A model generated the notes under the pieces. That model saw only the letters and a list, made by a program, of their open reading frames with translations. It ran no database searches and was not told the origin of the DNA. A program made the position numbers and the translations under genes. DNA of 64,000 nucleotides from Membranipora membranacea (lineage: Eukaryota; Bryozoa; Gymnolaemata; Cheilostomatida; Membraniporidae), in assembly GCA_914767715.1 (NCBI GenBank), contig OU612065.1, forward strand, positions 2,666,001-2,730,000, given 5' to 3'. Positions 11,896-25,500 of this stretch are shown here, piece after piece. Position 1 is the first letter of the stretch. Every line of letters starts with the position of its first letter.

Positions 11896-14800
11896 CTAGA
11901 ATGCAAGTTTTTTCATGAGCAGGTATACATGGGAGTCAAGCTGAAAGCCATGTAAATTGTTAGCATCTCCTTGTAACCTCATCAATAATCCTCCAAACGA
12001 TACATATGCTGATCTGCAATAAAAATAGAGAAATTAAGCCAAGAAATCCCACAATCATCAGTAATAGGGTTCTGCATAATAAACGGAGATACCTCACAAA
12101 CAATATTCACAATCAAATACTCTAAAAAATAGATGAACCAAGTGGGGCCAAATTGAGCTTTATTCATCATGGTCAGTAGTATCAATCTTCAATGCGATGA
12201 CAACCTTTAGAATCTTCCTGAGTCAATATGAAGTCCAGGTACTGACGTAACTGAGGATTGGCAGCTGTGCTTATATAGATATGGGGCAGGTTGGAAGTGG
12301 GTTGTACAGCGAGAAGACAACCAGCTAACCACACTGCCACATAACTGATACAAACATGTGTACTGTATAGTGACTATATCTGGTGACGATACATTGATTG
12401 AGCTGGGAGTTTGTTGAGGCTCAACATAAATCTTTTTATTAGTATGCTGGAACTACCCCCAGTGTGATCAGCTAAGTTTGTATACAATAATACCCATTGC
12501 TGTATCTGTAAGGAGTTGATAAGAGTCGGGTAAGGCAGCCAGAAATACATACCAGATAATGCATTTACAATAAATGGTTAAAATGCAAATAGCTTATCTA
12601 GCATGTACCACCAGCCTGAGACCACACAGCGGAGGTCTGTGGAGAGTATCGTACTGTCTGGAGTGAGCGGTTTAGTCCCGAGTCTACAGGGTGAGATACC
12701 ACCAGCTGTGTTCACTCAATGAGCTCACAGTGAAATCGGCTGCAGTACCTCACCATCTAGTCATACATCCCACCACAGGAAATGGTTAACAGAAATACAT
12801 AGTATTTCTTAGATGGTATGCAACAATTGTATTATAAAGAAAATCAACAAAAAACAAAGGCCTACTGTGGAATAAATTTTGTTTATTTGTAAATAAAAAA
12901 AAAAATTATTTGGTTGATGTCATGGAAATTTTGAAAGCATCTCATAGAGATGGAGAATTGTTGATGCAGGAAAGTGATTAGTTAAATTTCTAAACACAAC
13001 TGCTGCTAAAAACAAAACTACTTCCTCACTCTCAGGAAGTTAAGCATTGGTATGCCATTCTTGAATCAGACTATTGACAATATTTTGAACAAGTTCCCTG
13101 TAATTCTAAACAATAGGTCTGATTTGCTGATTTATCAAAATAAATAAGTAAAATTTATCCGTTCGTCTATAAGGCCATCAATGAGAGATATCCAGTTCAG
13201 TTATAGTCTACTAGAATTTCATTTCCAGAGCATAAGCCATTTCACAGAAATCTTTCATCCAGCATTTGAGATTGATTTAATGTGTCCAATATATGCACTG
13301 TATATCATTGTCAACAGACTGATGGGTAAAGTGAAATAATGCAAACATGAAAAGTACTTACAATCTAGACAGCATTTCGCCTCCTGATTCGTCGGCCTCG
13401 ATTCTGTAGACTTTACCATGCATGACGTACTCAAAGCTGTCAGCGCGGGACGGTGCGTTATCGTTAGCCTGGTACTCTCCATCATCCATAAAACCATCCT
13501 CTCGTAAGGTAGTGGCTATAACCATACGGAACTTCTCTCCTGTAAATAATACAAAGTGTACTGCTATGTGTACCAGTCATCTCAACATATTTACATTTTA
13601 CTTTCTGATCAAGACAATTTAAAAAAAAAGTTACACCGATTGCAAAATATGCCATTTTCTGAATGGGAAATTAAATGATATGTGGCAAAATAACTGGTGT
13701 GTATGAGCGCTTTAATGAAATTCTCTGCAAATCATTATAGTGGAACAAATTTTTATTTGACCAAGTCAGGATGTTTATCTGTAATGATGGCAGTAGATGT
13801 ACCTCTCACATTTCGGTGACTGAACTATCCAAATTCTTGGTGACTACCTAGTTCTTTTCAATCTTACCATATTATATAACAGCATGACATCCCCATATTT
13901 ATGCAGCGTTATGAAATCAACCTGTCTATCCTTGTCAGGCCAGTGAGGAGCTGCTATGGCTGCTATCACATTTAGAATGATCCGATCTGAATTATGAGTT
14001 CCTAGTAACACGTCTGAGCAATAACTGATTAATAGGCTCATTACAGCTGTACTTTATACACTGCAGGTCTGATTGGGAAGTGAGAGTCACATGCTCATCC
14101 ATTGTGTATCTCTTATCAGGCTTGTCTATCATTAAATGACAATCCTATCTTTTTCTGCTTAACAGTCTATTCAGCCTCCACTAAATGTGATAATGAGCTG
14201 GCCTCTTATCTGACAGGAACAGACTTTTCCCATAGCTACAGGTTCTGACAGGCAGCCCTATTCATTCAACCTCACCGCTGATAACCTATGTAAATAATGT
14301 CCGATTTATTGGTCCAGCAACAATTGGCCGCTTTATTTGTGGATTATGTAGGTAACTGTACCAGTGAACTTTGCTTCTGGAGCACAATGATGTTATGGCA
14401 TAGAATGTTTGCGCTCTCTACATTGTTCATTTTCATATCAGCCTTGATACACAGTGTGGTACACTGTGTATCATACCTAGATCTAATATGATATGATTCA
14501 CAAATACAGCAATATATCACATCTGCCGTAAGTGATGGCGATTGTGCCTTACCATATTCACAACAATATATTCTGTAAGGGATGTATCTTGCTTCTTCTT
14601 TACATAGGAGATATTAGTGGGTTTAGGATTCTCTATCCTCTTCTGTTACAGGCGATGATGATGATGACATACCCTGAGAATTCTCTTGTACTTTTCGGTG
14701 AAATGTGATACTTCGTCAAAATTAGAGAAGAGGGGCAAGCAGCAATTAATTTGTCTATGATTTATCACTTAATGCTAATTAGGGCGGAAAAGCAGCTATA

Positions 14801-17800
14801 AAGAATCAAATGAGGGACATAAAACATACTTGGCATAGCAGAGATAATATTTTATATAAATTTCATTTTAGTCTGCCAGTCAATCTTCGTATTCGGATGT
14901 TATCCCATTCCTAATGAACTATTAGGTATGTGGTATGTAGTATGTAGTACATACATACATTAGACTTTTCTATATAGCCTTAGAAATGGTATATCCTACG
15001 AGAAGATGATTGAACATTTACATGTTGTCATATTCTTTGGCTTAGAGCTGAATGTTGAGTCAAGGCAGGTAAGAAATAAGGTGATGTCATCAAAGCACAA
15101 GTCTAGGCACTCAGCAGATAGAGTTGAGCTAATCATGTGATGTTCGGGCAGGATATCGTATACTGACAGTCGGAAGGCCTAGCAATAGGCATATCTTGTC
15201 AGCAGATTGAAGGCCAGTGAATAAGCTCAAAAGTAACAATTGTCAAAGTGTTTTGTCTTGTCAACCATTTGTGAGAGGTTTAGACCGTATTAACTTAAAC
15301 TTGCCATGGTGGTCTGACCTCGGCACAATCATGATAATATGCTGTAATAATAGCTATCCATATTTTCATTTTAGTCTCAATACAAGTCGACTTTACCTCA
15401 ATATTCCTCATCGGGACATTGCAATTCAATGATTAATTTTCAGAAGATAAAGATTTCTTTTGATCAAAACAATACAACCCCTCTGCCAAGGATATGTATT
15501 AATCACGGAATTGTCTGCTGTATACAACAAGGGTATACAATTCCTATATTCCACAATAGCGACCCCCCTCCTGACAATCAGGGAGTTTGGGACCAAACTC
15601 CCTGTGACTATACATCTTAATATTTATTCATAGATTAGGGGGACATTATCTGACCCTGTACAAGCAGGGTTCTAATCATGTGTACTTTTAGGAGAGACTA
15701 TTTATTCTTTTTGATTGGTTCTACAACTGAAGCTGCCAGATTTTTATCTATATTAGAATACAGACGAAATAGTTATAGGCGGATGGGTATTCTTCACAAA
15801 TAGTCATACTATATGATTAAATTTATATCGGTGATTGTGACATTACAGTCCAATGTTTTCATGGTATTGAAAGAGGATACTTGGTTGTATATTTAATGTG
15901 TTACCTCAAAAGGAAAGAATTATAGGATACAAAAAGTTACCCACTTCCACTAGCAATCCCAGGGGAGTTAGTTCCAAACTCTGTTATTCAATTTACATGC
16001 ATTTTGAGTTATTCCCCTTCTCTGTTTGTATCGCGGAGGCAAATCCAAATACAGGTATATTGGATCCATAACATATAACTATTGTATTCATATGTTTACA
16101 ATCATATCAAAATTAATCAGTTTACCCTGTTATGTTATCAAAGCATAGACATCGATTAATAGATGCCTACTCGGTTTTTGCGGTTTTCGTTATTACTGGT
16201 TGACCGTCATCAGTGGTAGGGATTTATAGCTTGTTATGTTATGTTTTTTCAGCTAGCCCATTAAGTTCATTCTAAATCATTCTTGAACAAATCCCTACCA
16301 CTGATTTCTTATATACAGGAGATTCACGAAAAATGGAGCGACTCCTAAGAGCGGCTTAGGTTTCTATTGGGCTCTATTTCTATGTATCAAAGTGTCGGGC
16401 ACTATCATCAAATACAAACATCTGACATAAAAGATATAGCTTGGTGATGTCAAGCTTTTGTTTCAGATGTAGAGGTCTTAATTAGTGGTTATGTTTTAGA
16501 GTTCACATTCACTGCATTTCCATGGTAGTTTTGAGGTCAACCTGAGGCTAATTAGCCTTGCTTCGAGCTATGGAAATAGCTCCGAGATCGGCCTGAGCTC
16601 CAAGGTTCAGCTCGCACATTTCGACTAACACTACAGCGAGCTCGAGCAGTTAGCATAAAAGACTTTGGCGCTAGAGGCCGGGGTTCAAATCCCAGCGGCG
16701 GCAGATCTTTTTGATGTTTTTTTTCTCAGCTCTAACATGGAAAGGCTGCATATTTCGAGGTCGAGCCAAGAGGTGACAACGCAGCTCAATCTAGGCTGAT
16801 CTGGAAACTCACATGGAAACATAGTGATTACACCATGTTAATTCCCTGAACTCATGAGCATGGGCGCCTTAGTTTAATTCACAAGATTTGGTTCCCTGTC
16901 TGCTGCTCTTCATGATTTTATTATTTGGTGTAACTTGTCCGTGCGAGCGAAGCTAAAAACCTAAGCGAAAATACTAAAATCTAGAAGATCAACCTTTTTT
17001 TCAACTTTTGTATACCATTAGCATTTACTTATTCCTTTCATGAATATGGGTTTTTCAGTTAGTGAGGAAAAATTTCAAGGACACAAAGATGCACACTGTT
17101 AAACTTCAGTGTTGTATGGGTCAAAGGCAACGGACTTGTACTTGACTTGATCTTTTTCAGACATCCAGCTCTAATGAGTATAGACAGGGTTAGCCTTCTA
17201 ACAACAAGTATTTTCACAAAACAATAGGGGATCATGATGCCAAACAGATTGGAGTTGTTTTCTCAATTTTTATCATATTTATTTAAATTTTAAATAAATT
17301 GTTGGGATTTGATACTTTATGGCGTGCTTGTTAATATTGCGACCTTATATCCTAGGTCTCTACTAGCTTTAAATCAACAATATGAGCACAAGTCAATAAG
17401 ATGACTTTTACATACCTAAGGAGACAGGATAGATCTGTGAGTTGATATCCAGAATGAGGTCCATTTTGAAAGATTCACTCTCGCAGAACAGACGGGACAC
17501 TGAAAAATAGAATATTAATAATAATGCAGTTCGATAAAGTCAACAAATAACTTTATCTCCTGGAAGTTGGCCCAAAGCAGTTGCCATAATCATGTGTGAC
17601 CGGCTTATCAGAAAGGATGCCATCAATAGATTATTCTGGTACTTCTGTATCATGCTTTATATCTTACTCTCACATAGAGCTTACATATATTATTTCAACA
17701 ACTCTCAAGGACAGAGGCTATGTGCTCCATAACCTAGAATATTTTGTCAGATCATGGCCTCCATCCTAGATGTCGTTCGGTCACAGTTTGAACCAACCTC

Positions 17801-19166
17801 CCGTCTAACCTTGTATGGCTAAGTGTTAACTCGTACAACAAACTACTGATAACTGAGGCGTAAGGCTCATGCACTATCTGACACCAGTATCAAAGTCAGA
17901 AGATAGAAAAAAAAAACCATTGAATAAGGATAGCATATAATTTATGTAGCAAATATTTGATATGGTAAGGCTATAAATCTGAAATCGTAGGATATCAATG
18001 TTTTGACTATATCTGAGGGTATTTGTTCCACTGCTTACAATCAACTAGTGAGGCGGGTACTATAACATGCCTCCTGATGCGGGACTCTAACAAAAACAGC
18101 AAAGACCAGAACCACTCAGTCCAGTGCACTGCCTATCTGTGCTGCACCAACAGTAAGGCTAGTATGACTGATCTACTACGGCACGAAACTGAAACTACTC
18201 TCTGATCCCAGGAAGGACAAAAGATCTCTTTCCACTTTTATGCTCCGGATGTCATCAACGGGTATGTCGTGGAACACCACACAGTTCAAACGGATGCCAC
18301 GAAGTGCAGTGCATTATTTCCTTGACACAACTTGTACAAGGACCGGTACTCCTTTATAAGAACAGCCAAAGAGTGGAATTACGGTCATTCAATGAGAAAC
18401 AACCAAAATCACTATTTGTTATTTCCCTACTGAGTATGCGGCATCTGCCAGTGGTTTCACTCCCGAATCACACACTGCTTGATGGAATGATTTAGCTTCT
18501 GCTTGAACGATCTAGGACAAAATTTGCTAAACAAGGACCAAAAGAACAAGGATTTAATGCCATGATTTGGCTCTGGAGGTCTCGCTTCCTAATTGAAATG
18601 ACCCCCTGTCTACAGCCAGGTGTGTCGGATACTAGTAGTTAAGTTATCCACGACCATATGATGAATGATTTTTTAACATCAACTTTCCTGACAGGGAGTT
18701 ATCATAATGAATCATTAGAGGGGTGAGCCTAATATTTTAGACTTTGATAAGATTGCACAGGTCTACTTTTAATCAAATTTTATATGTTTTCAGATACAGC
18801 TTTCTTCCTGTAAAGTTAGTAATGTGAAGATACGAGCAAGGAGTAACAGAGAAGTGTTATTACTTGATACGAGCAAGGAGTACTCTTTTATATGAGGAAG
18901 AAAGCTGTTGACGTTGTAAAATTCTGCATGTCATTGAATATTAAGGGATCATTTTAAATCAACTGTCAGTGACCTGCTGTCTGTGATCAGTCAGGTAAGT
19001 GACCACAACAATGTTTTGAGGGAAACCAGTCACAAGCGATATGACATACTATTATTTGGTTGTTTATATCTATATACGACTTAAGGAATTTACCTCTGTC
19101 AAACTTTTTGCCTTCAGGGTCGATGTTTTTAATATCGAAAATATCTTCAAACAGTACTGCTGCCAT
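11896..19166 (-). CDS. POLR2H: RNA polymerases I, II and III common subunit RPABC3 (RPB8)
   Basis: This is a shared subunit of all three nuclear RNA polymerases, an OB-fold protein. Four minus-strand exons: 19166-19094 (ATG at 19166), 17499-17416, 13539-13362 and 12013-11896 (stop TAG). Donors are GTAAAT, GTATGT and GTAAGT; acceptors are TTTTTCAG, TTTACAG and ATTGCAG. Phases run 1, 1, 2 and close exactly. The product is 150 residues, the same as human. Diagnostic stretches are [65 protein letters not shown] and [17 protein letters not shown] ending LLMKKLAF. Introns are large (1.6, 3.9 and 1.3 kb) for such a small protein and host several repeats. It shares a 402 bp upstream region with ACSS2. 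Confidence 0.97.
14445..14473. repeat. Short perfect hairpin in POLR2H intron
   Basis: The 12 bp arm TGATACACAGTG and its exact complement surround a 5 base loop. No target duplication was recognised. Confidence 0.6.
15579..15604. repeat. 26 bp CAGGGAG hairpin
   Basis: CAGGGAGTTTGG is followed by two central bases and its complement, ending CTCCCTG. Imperfect 7 bp direct repeats flank it (TGACAAT, TGACTAT). It belongs to a set of CAGGGAG-ended hairpins in this window (see 25301 and the centre of 27472-28486). CAGGG ends are typical of hAT-type transposons. Confidence 0.55.
16209..16305. mobile_element. 97 bp element with 17 bp perfect terminal inverted repeats
   Basis: ATCAGTGGTAGGGATTT at 16209-16225 is exactly complemented at 16289-16305. 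The core CAGTGGTAGGG end resembles hAT termini. No clear target duplication was found, so the outer boundaries are uncertain. It lies in POLR2H intron 2. Confidence 0.6.
16640..16715 (+). repeat. Degenerate tRNA-like (SINE) fragment
   Basis: A perfect B-box GGTTCAAATCC at 16682-16692 lies in a T-arm-like context, with an A-box-like TAGCATAAAAG at 16651. The A-B distance (31 bases) is shorter than in a tRNA (about 44), so it is not a gene. A T-rich run follows (TTTTTGATGTTTTTTTT). The wider region 16500-16830 shows weak inverted ends with TTTCCATG and could be a composite repeat. Confidence 0.35.
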
Positions 19167-19568
19167 GCTGGAAAATCTTTACTTGCTGAAACTCCCGCAG
19201 TCTTGTGTAGTTAATTTACCTGATTGGTCTTCCCAACTACAAACCACACCCCCGCTGTGGAACCTGCCCAATCAAATGAGACAAAACAAAGTGGGCCAAA
19301 ACATCTGTCAGAATAACTTACCTCCAGAGAGATGAAATATGGCCACTAATCCTAAACAAGTCCGGCAGGGTTTGGTATACCCTCAGATCAATTACAAGTT
19401 CATGGGTCACTCTCACTCATTGGCTAAATAGAAATGAGATCATACTATAATTTGTTAGCGAGTACAAAATATACATTTATTGAAACCAGTTTGCTTGAGT
19501 CTGGTTTTTCCTCTCTTCATTTAGGCAAGGACACATTGGTTTGGCTAATTATTTAAATTATTTTCACT
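19167..19568. promoter_or_regulatory. Shared upstream region of divergent POLR2H and ACSS2
   Basis: Only 402 bp separates the POLR2H start codon (minus) from the ACSS2 start codon (plus), so it must carry both 5' UTRs and both core promoters, unless an undetected upstream non-coding exon exists. No convincing TATA box position could be assigned by eye. Confidence 0.6.
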
Positions 19569-22500
19569 ATGGCAGACGATGCTCTTCGTAAAACATACAA
19601 TCCAAGCCCTGGGTTACAAGAAGAGGCATTGGTTAAGTCTATGGACCAATATCATGAAATGTACAGTACCTCAATTTCTGATCCAGAAGAATTTTGGAAA
19701 CCAATTGCTGAGCAATTCTATTTCAAATCACCACCACATGGTAAATTCCTAGACTTCAACTTTGATGTGTCTAAGGGTCCAATATCTATTAAGTGGCTTC
19801 AAGGTGCTGTCACCAACATATGCTACAATGCCCTAGACAGACATATTCAAGCTGGAAATGGTGAGAAGATGGCTTTCTTTTGGTAAGTATTGATATATAT
19901 GAAGATGATAATAAGATAGCATATATATAACTAACCATGTCAAACTTATCTCATAGATTTACACTCATTTAATTTAGTAAGTAAGTAATTTCTTTAAATT
20001 TAATGTTTCAAATTGATAGTTTATATAGCGTTGTCCAAATAATTTTGAGACGCTTATAACATTATAACTTGCAAAGGATCAATTATGGGAACAAACTCAA
20101 ACTTAAATTAACTGTTGTCAGGATGGTGGCGTTTATATGACCATGAGGCCAAAATCAGGAACTGCGGCAGTCCTATGCTCTAATCTTACATTTTGTTTAA
20201 TTCATTATTGGTAGGTTAATATCCCAATGCACAATTTATATTTGGGCAGAGTTGAGCTTGCTTTGATGACTTTATTCAATGGTCAGTTTCGTCCTTCACA
20301 GATCTATCTTAATCCTGGGGCACTGCAAAGTATTCATTCAACAAACTGCTAAGTTTGAAATATAATATATGCACTCTATTTCACCTCATCCAGAGACAGG
20401 CGGTATGTTTGCATCTGATTTGGTGTTTGTTTCCTTTAGGGAGGGTAATAACCCTGCAGACGAGGGACAAATTACCTACTCAGCTCTTCTCAAACAAGTC
20501 TGCAAGTTTGCAAACGTCTTGAAGGCTAATGGTGAGTCCTTAATTGACATCATATGATACAAGCGACTGATGGCTATGCAGGAGGGCATTTTTCGTAGAC
20601 ACAATTTGGAAAAAATCAACTGTTCAAAAGTTTTTAAAGTGACCAAACTGACAAGAATGGACAAGTGAGATATTCACAGACCATAGTTCTCTCAGAAAAT
20701 ATTTGAAACGATGGATTGATATTAATCTTGGTCATTGGATTTCCAGAAAGAGATTACTCACAACACAAGCTCATGTCATGTTTTTCCCATCATTACAAAA
20801 TAAAGAGAGAAAGCTATGAATATTTCTTGGAGTGCATCTGTGAAATAGATTGCCTGTAAATGAGATATCTGTCCTACAGCTCTATATAAACAATGGTTCT
20901 AGTGCTACTAATGCCCATCAATACATGGCATTATTCTAATTCTATTATTTAAAAATCAATGCTGATCAATTAGCCATGCTAAGTCAACAAATTTTACAAT
21001 AGCAAAACTAACTGGATGATGTAATGAGAGGCTACGGTTTGCAGATAATTTGTCAACCTTATTTACCACATTTTAGGTGTGAAGAAAGGGGACCGAGTGG
21101 CCATTTACATGCCTATGATAGTAGAACTCTCAGTGGCCTTACTAGCCTGTGCAAGAATAGGAGCGATCCACTCCATTGTGGTAATCTAATTATAGACTTG
21201 AGCTATTCAATTTGGTGTTTGAACAATATTTATCGTTTACCGGTAAACCACACCAGGGTGTATGGTCGGTCACACAGGCATTATTTCTGAGGAATGCTAA
21301 TATCCTTTTTGTCTGCTTTATGCATATATATTTTGGAATGAAACGAGTTAGATAGTGAATGGGTAAATCTAAATCAGGCATGATCCAATATGCCTTCGTT
21401 TATGTTTGAAGCAGTGGCAGCTCACTCATAGAGGGTGGGCAAAGTGGATCAAACTTGTTCTAGGGTAAATTTGGTATAGTATAGTATTATATATATATAA
21501 CCTACCGCCTTGATCAGCTTTGCTCAACGAGTTGATGCACAAATTGATTTTTGTTCAAATTTAGTTTGCAGGGTTTTCTGCCGAATCTCTGGCTGAGCGC
21601 ATGCAAGATGGACAAGTCAACATCCTACTCACAACAGGTGGGTTACTAACAATAAGTAGCTACTGCGTATTTTTCTCAATGACCTGGATGTTTGGCTATG
21701 GCTACCTAGCGGCTTGTCAGTTTATGATAATTTTAATTATTGAAGAGTGAAATCTGAGCATTAAATTGTGACCAATGTGTCTCAGCTCCACTCCAATGAA
21801 GAACCTTATCAGCGCAATTTAGAATTTGGATATGCTTATTTACATGCAACCATCTAGATATTACAATCTGTGTACATAATGTTATGCAAATAAGATTAAT
21901 ATTAGGCAGTAAGCAAAGCTACAAAATGCTGGTATAAGGATAAGTTGATTCATTTGTATGCTAGATTGGGAAGATTGAAATAAATGCATGATCAGTTGGA
22001 CAATGTGTCCTTGTGTTGTCCAGTTGTTTACCAGTCAATCATGTAGAAGGGCATTGATACCAGGGAGACACCTCCTTTACTGGATTAACTTTCTGCACAG
22101 CTTACTATTATCATTCCTCCTGATACCAGCAAATGATGTGAGTGAATTCCACTGTTGAGAGATTTACATTATCAGAATTTCCATTTGTGGTGTGATGCAA
22201 CCTCTGTGCTGACAATAATATTTATCTGTATCATTGTATTGTTTGCAGACGGATTTTGGAGAGGGACTAAGTTAGTTGACCTGAAAATCATAGCTGATAA
22301 TGCCATACAGATCTGTGCTGACAAGTTAGTCAATATTTCCGCCACTTATCATTTTTCTTGTACTGGAGACCTTGGCCTTGAGCTGAGAGTGGTCTGGGAC
22401 AATACCTCCTATCTGGCAGATATTCTGTTCAATCTGCATCCGCTGATAACTCTATATTAGATCACCATCATAAGCAATTCTTTCGTGAAATGCTAAAAGA

Positions 22501-25500
22501 AATTGAATCAAGACATCCCTGAAAAACGGCAGTATGAAAGCAGAAATGAGTGATTCACTGAAAAGACTATTGTCATGTAGGACTCTCTATATGTTGAGCA
22601 TTAGTAGGTATGTAGCGTGTACTCATGTACATTTGATGTTTGAAGGGGTTTGGAGATCACTGCATGTCTGGTGATGAGACATCTCAGTGCTGATGAGGAG
22701 GCGATGGTAGAGAACAGCAAATCTAACGGAACCGGTGATTCTGATAACAATGACACAGCAAAACGACCATATCATAAACTCAAGGTAAGTCACCAACAGC
22801 ATCTTCACTCAGGCTACCACCTCTCTGCTCTATTATACAGTGGGCAGCACAAAGCTCACCACCACTACGTCTGTCATCTGGCTGGAAGTATGATGCGATC
22901 GGATAAAGAGAGTAAGGGATAAACTCTGTCACAAAATAATATAGACTTTTCAGATCTTTCCAGAGGATGATTGTATTGATTGTAAACCAAAAACATAAAT
23001 ATAAATACTTTTATTTGTATTTTCATGAATGGAGCAAAAAATTGGATCGTGATAATGGAGTCAATGATTTGTAAGGAGAAGATTCGCAAGCTTTCCCAAA
23101 GATCTGAAACTGGGTGTTATTGTATTTTGTCTATACAGGTGAACTGGGTAAATGGTAGAGACCAGTGGTGGCATACTGCTATGTCTGCTGTCAGCGATGT
23201 ATGTGACTGTGAGTGGATGGATGTCGAAGATCCTCTCTTCATGCTTTACACAAGGTATCAATCATTATCTCAATCATCTAGTCAGAAGAAATATTTCATG
23301 TATGTGACTGAGGGTGTCGAGGGCAGGGAAGGGCTGAGCCATGGCGACATATTGCACCTTCGAATTCCAAACAGAGATTTTATTCAGAGGCTACTTACAT
23401 CCACTACATTATTCACAGTGTGTCAGGTAATTTAAGCGTGTTTTTTATGCCAATTATTTACACATTTCAGTGGCTCAACTGGTAAACCAAAGGGGGTGTT
23501 ACATACGATAGGAGGATATATGCTGTACGCAGCCACAACATTCAAATATACATTTGACTACCACGATGAGGATGTATACTGGTGTACTGCTGATGTAGGG
23601 TGGATAACTGGTCATACTTATGTATGCTATGGTCCGCTGCTCAATGGAGCCACCAGTGTCATGGTGAGTTTGAACGCTTCTATCAAACTTCACTTATCCA
23701 ATATATTGTTTGTAGGTGAGTTGTGGTGTGCTAGAAGTTACTTCACCTGTCAAGCTGGCATATTTCCAATGCTAGATTTTAATGAGTGAACTCGGTAATA
23801 TAGTTCTAGCAGGGTTCTAGGTTCTGGTTCTATGGGTCTTTTTTCTTTTGATGGTAATTTCAATGTCTAAGATGTGCAACCGGGTCTAAATGTTTCACAA
23901 TCATATTTGGATTTCATATCAGGAATCAGACTGACCCATGACTCATATAAAACTCTCATCTTCTGTTGATCACATAGATGTAACTGGCAGCTGGTGTGTT
24001 GGTAATCACTAAGATTGTTCAGAGCCATGTCAGTACATTTGATAGGCGACTGGAATACCCTAGTCTAAGTGCTCAGACAGCAGCACGAGCGAGTTTGTGG
24101 CATTACATTTTCAAACATTGCTTGTCACATGGAGTGTAGGATGAGGCAAGGCCCAACTCACACTTGCAGCCGTCTCAGCACTCAGCACAATACAGTATGG
24201 ATAGACAATAGGAGCATTGTATGCGGTTATTATTATAGTTTGAAGGAACACCATTCTATCCTGATGCTGGGCGATTTTGGCAAGTGGTGGAGAAATACTC
24301 AGTCAGCAAATTTTATACAGCGCCTACAGCAATAAGATCTCTCATGAAGTTTGGCGATTCCTTTGTGAAAAAGTAAGTCTTCCTCAGACTCTCATACCTC
24401 ATCACACAGGAGAGCCTAACAGCCACGCGCGAACAGTGGAACATTAATGAAATTCACTATTGACATCAGCTGTTTGATCTCTCTATGAGAAGGAATATGG
24501 CCGGCAGACTTTTTAATGTGAAATGTGTTGTTTGAAAGCTTGAAAGCTTGAGATGGAAATGATTTATAGATCACTCCCAACGAATCATCCATCATCTCAC
24601 TGCCAGGTAAAGTGATTTCCCTGGATCTGTTTTAGATACAACCTCAGCTCTCTGAAAGTACTGGGCACCGTGGGAGAGCCGATCAATCCTGAGGCATGGG
24701 TGTGGTATTATGAAGTGGTAGGCAATGGTAATTGTTCCATAGTTGATACGTTCTGGCAGACTGAGACAGGTGGGCACACAATCACCTCACTACCTGGATG
24801 TACCCCTATGAAACCTGGCTCAGCATCATTCCCATTCTTTGGTATAAAACCGGAGATTGTTGATGAAAACTGTAAACCTGTGGAAACCGGACAAGAAGGA
24901 TACCTGGTAGGTTTTGTGGTTTCATGATGTTGCTTCTACTTTTACCGCACCAAAAGTGCCATAATCTATTTTTGTGTTTAATTTTGATCATACACAGCTC
25001 CGATCTCACAGTTTTCATTATAAGTGTATTTTTTATCGATTCAATGTTACCTGTATTGTTTTGTATTTATCATTATCATAGGTATTCTCTCAGCCGTGGC
25101 CTGGAATTATGCGAACCATTTATGGTGATCATCAGAGATACGAAACAACCTATTTCAAGAAATTCCCTGGTTATTACTGCACCGGTGATGGAGCTAAAAT
25201 GGACAAGGTAGGCTGTGCATGTTATGTACCCATTGCTCTTATAAAAACCTGGTTGTTTCCATGAGAAATTTTCTTTGGTAACCTTGTGACATGATTTTGA
25301 CAGGGAGGGTGGGAGATATATCCCACCCTCCCTGATTTTGATAAATTTTGAGCTGGGAGTTGCCTCATCATTGACATTTAAGATCCAAAAGAGAACAAAT
25401 TGTGTAATTACAAGAGAGTTATTGGGTTTAAGTTGATATCTCTTTTCAAAGCTTATTATGATTTAACTTCTTCCATACTAAATTTTATGTACAAACAAGA

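Noticed and set aside
12600-12790. GC-richer patch in POLR2H intron 3 as a possible exon
   Set aside because: No frame with acceptable splice sites or similarity; the POLR2H frame closes without it.
18023-18495. Two open frames of about 60 codons upstream in POLR2H intron 1
   Set aside because: No family resemblance, no splice context, and they lie inside an intron of the other strand.
22155-22460. A 101 codon frame covering ACSS2 exon 5
   Set aside because: Only 22249-22324 is coding; the rest is intron reading through the donor GTTAGT.
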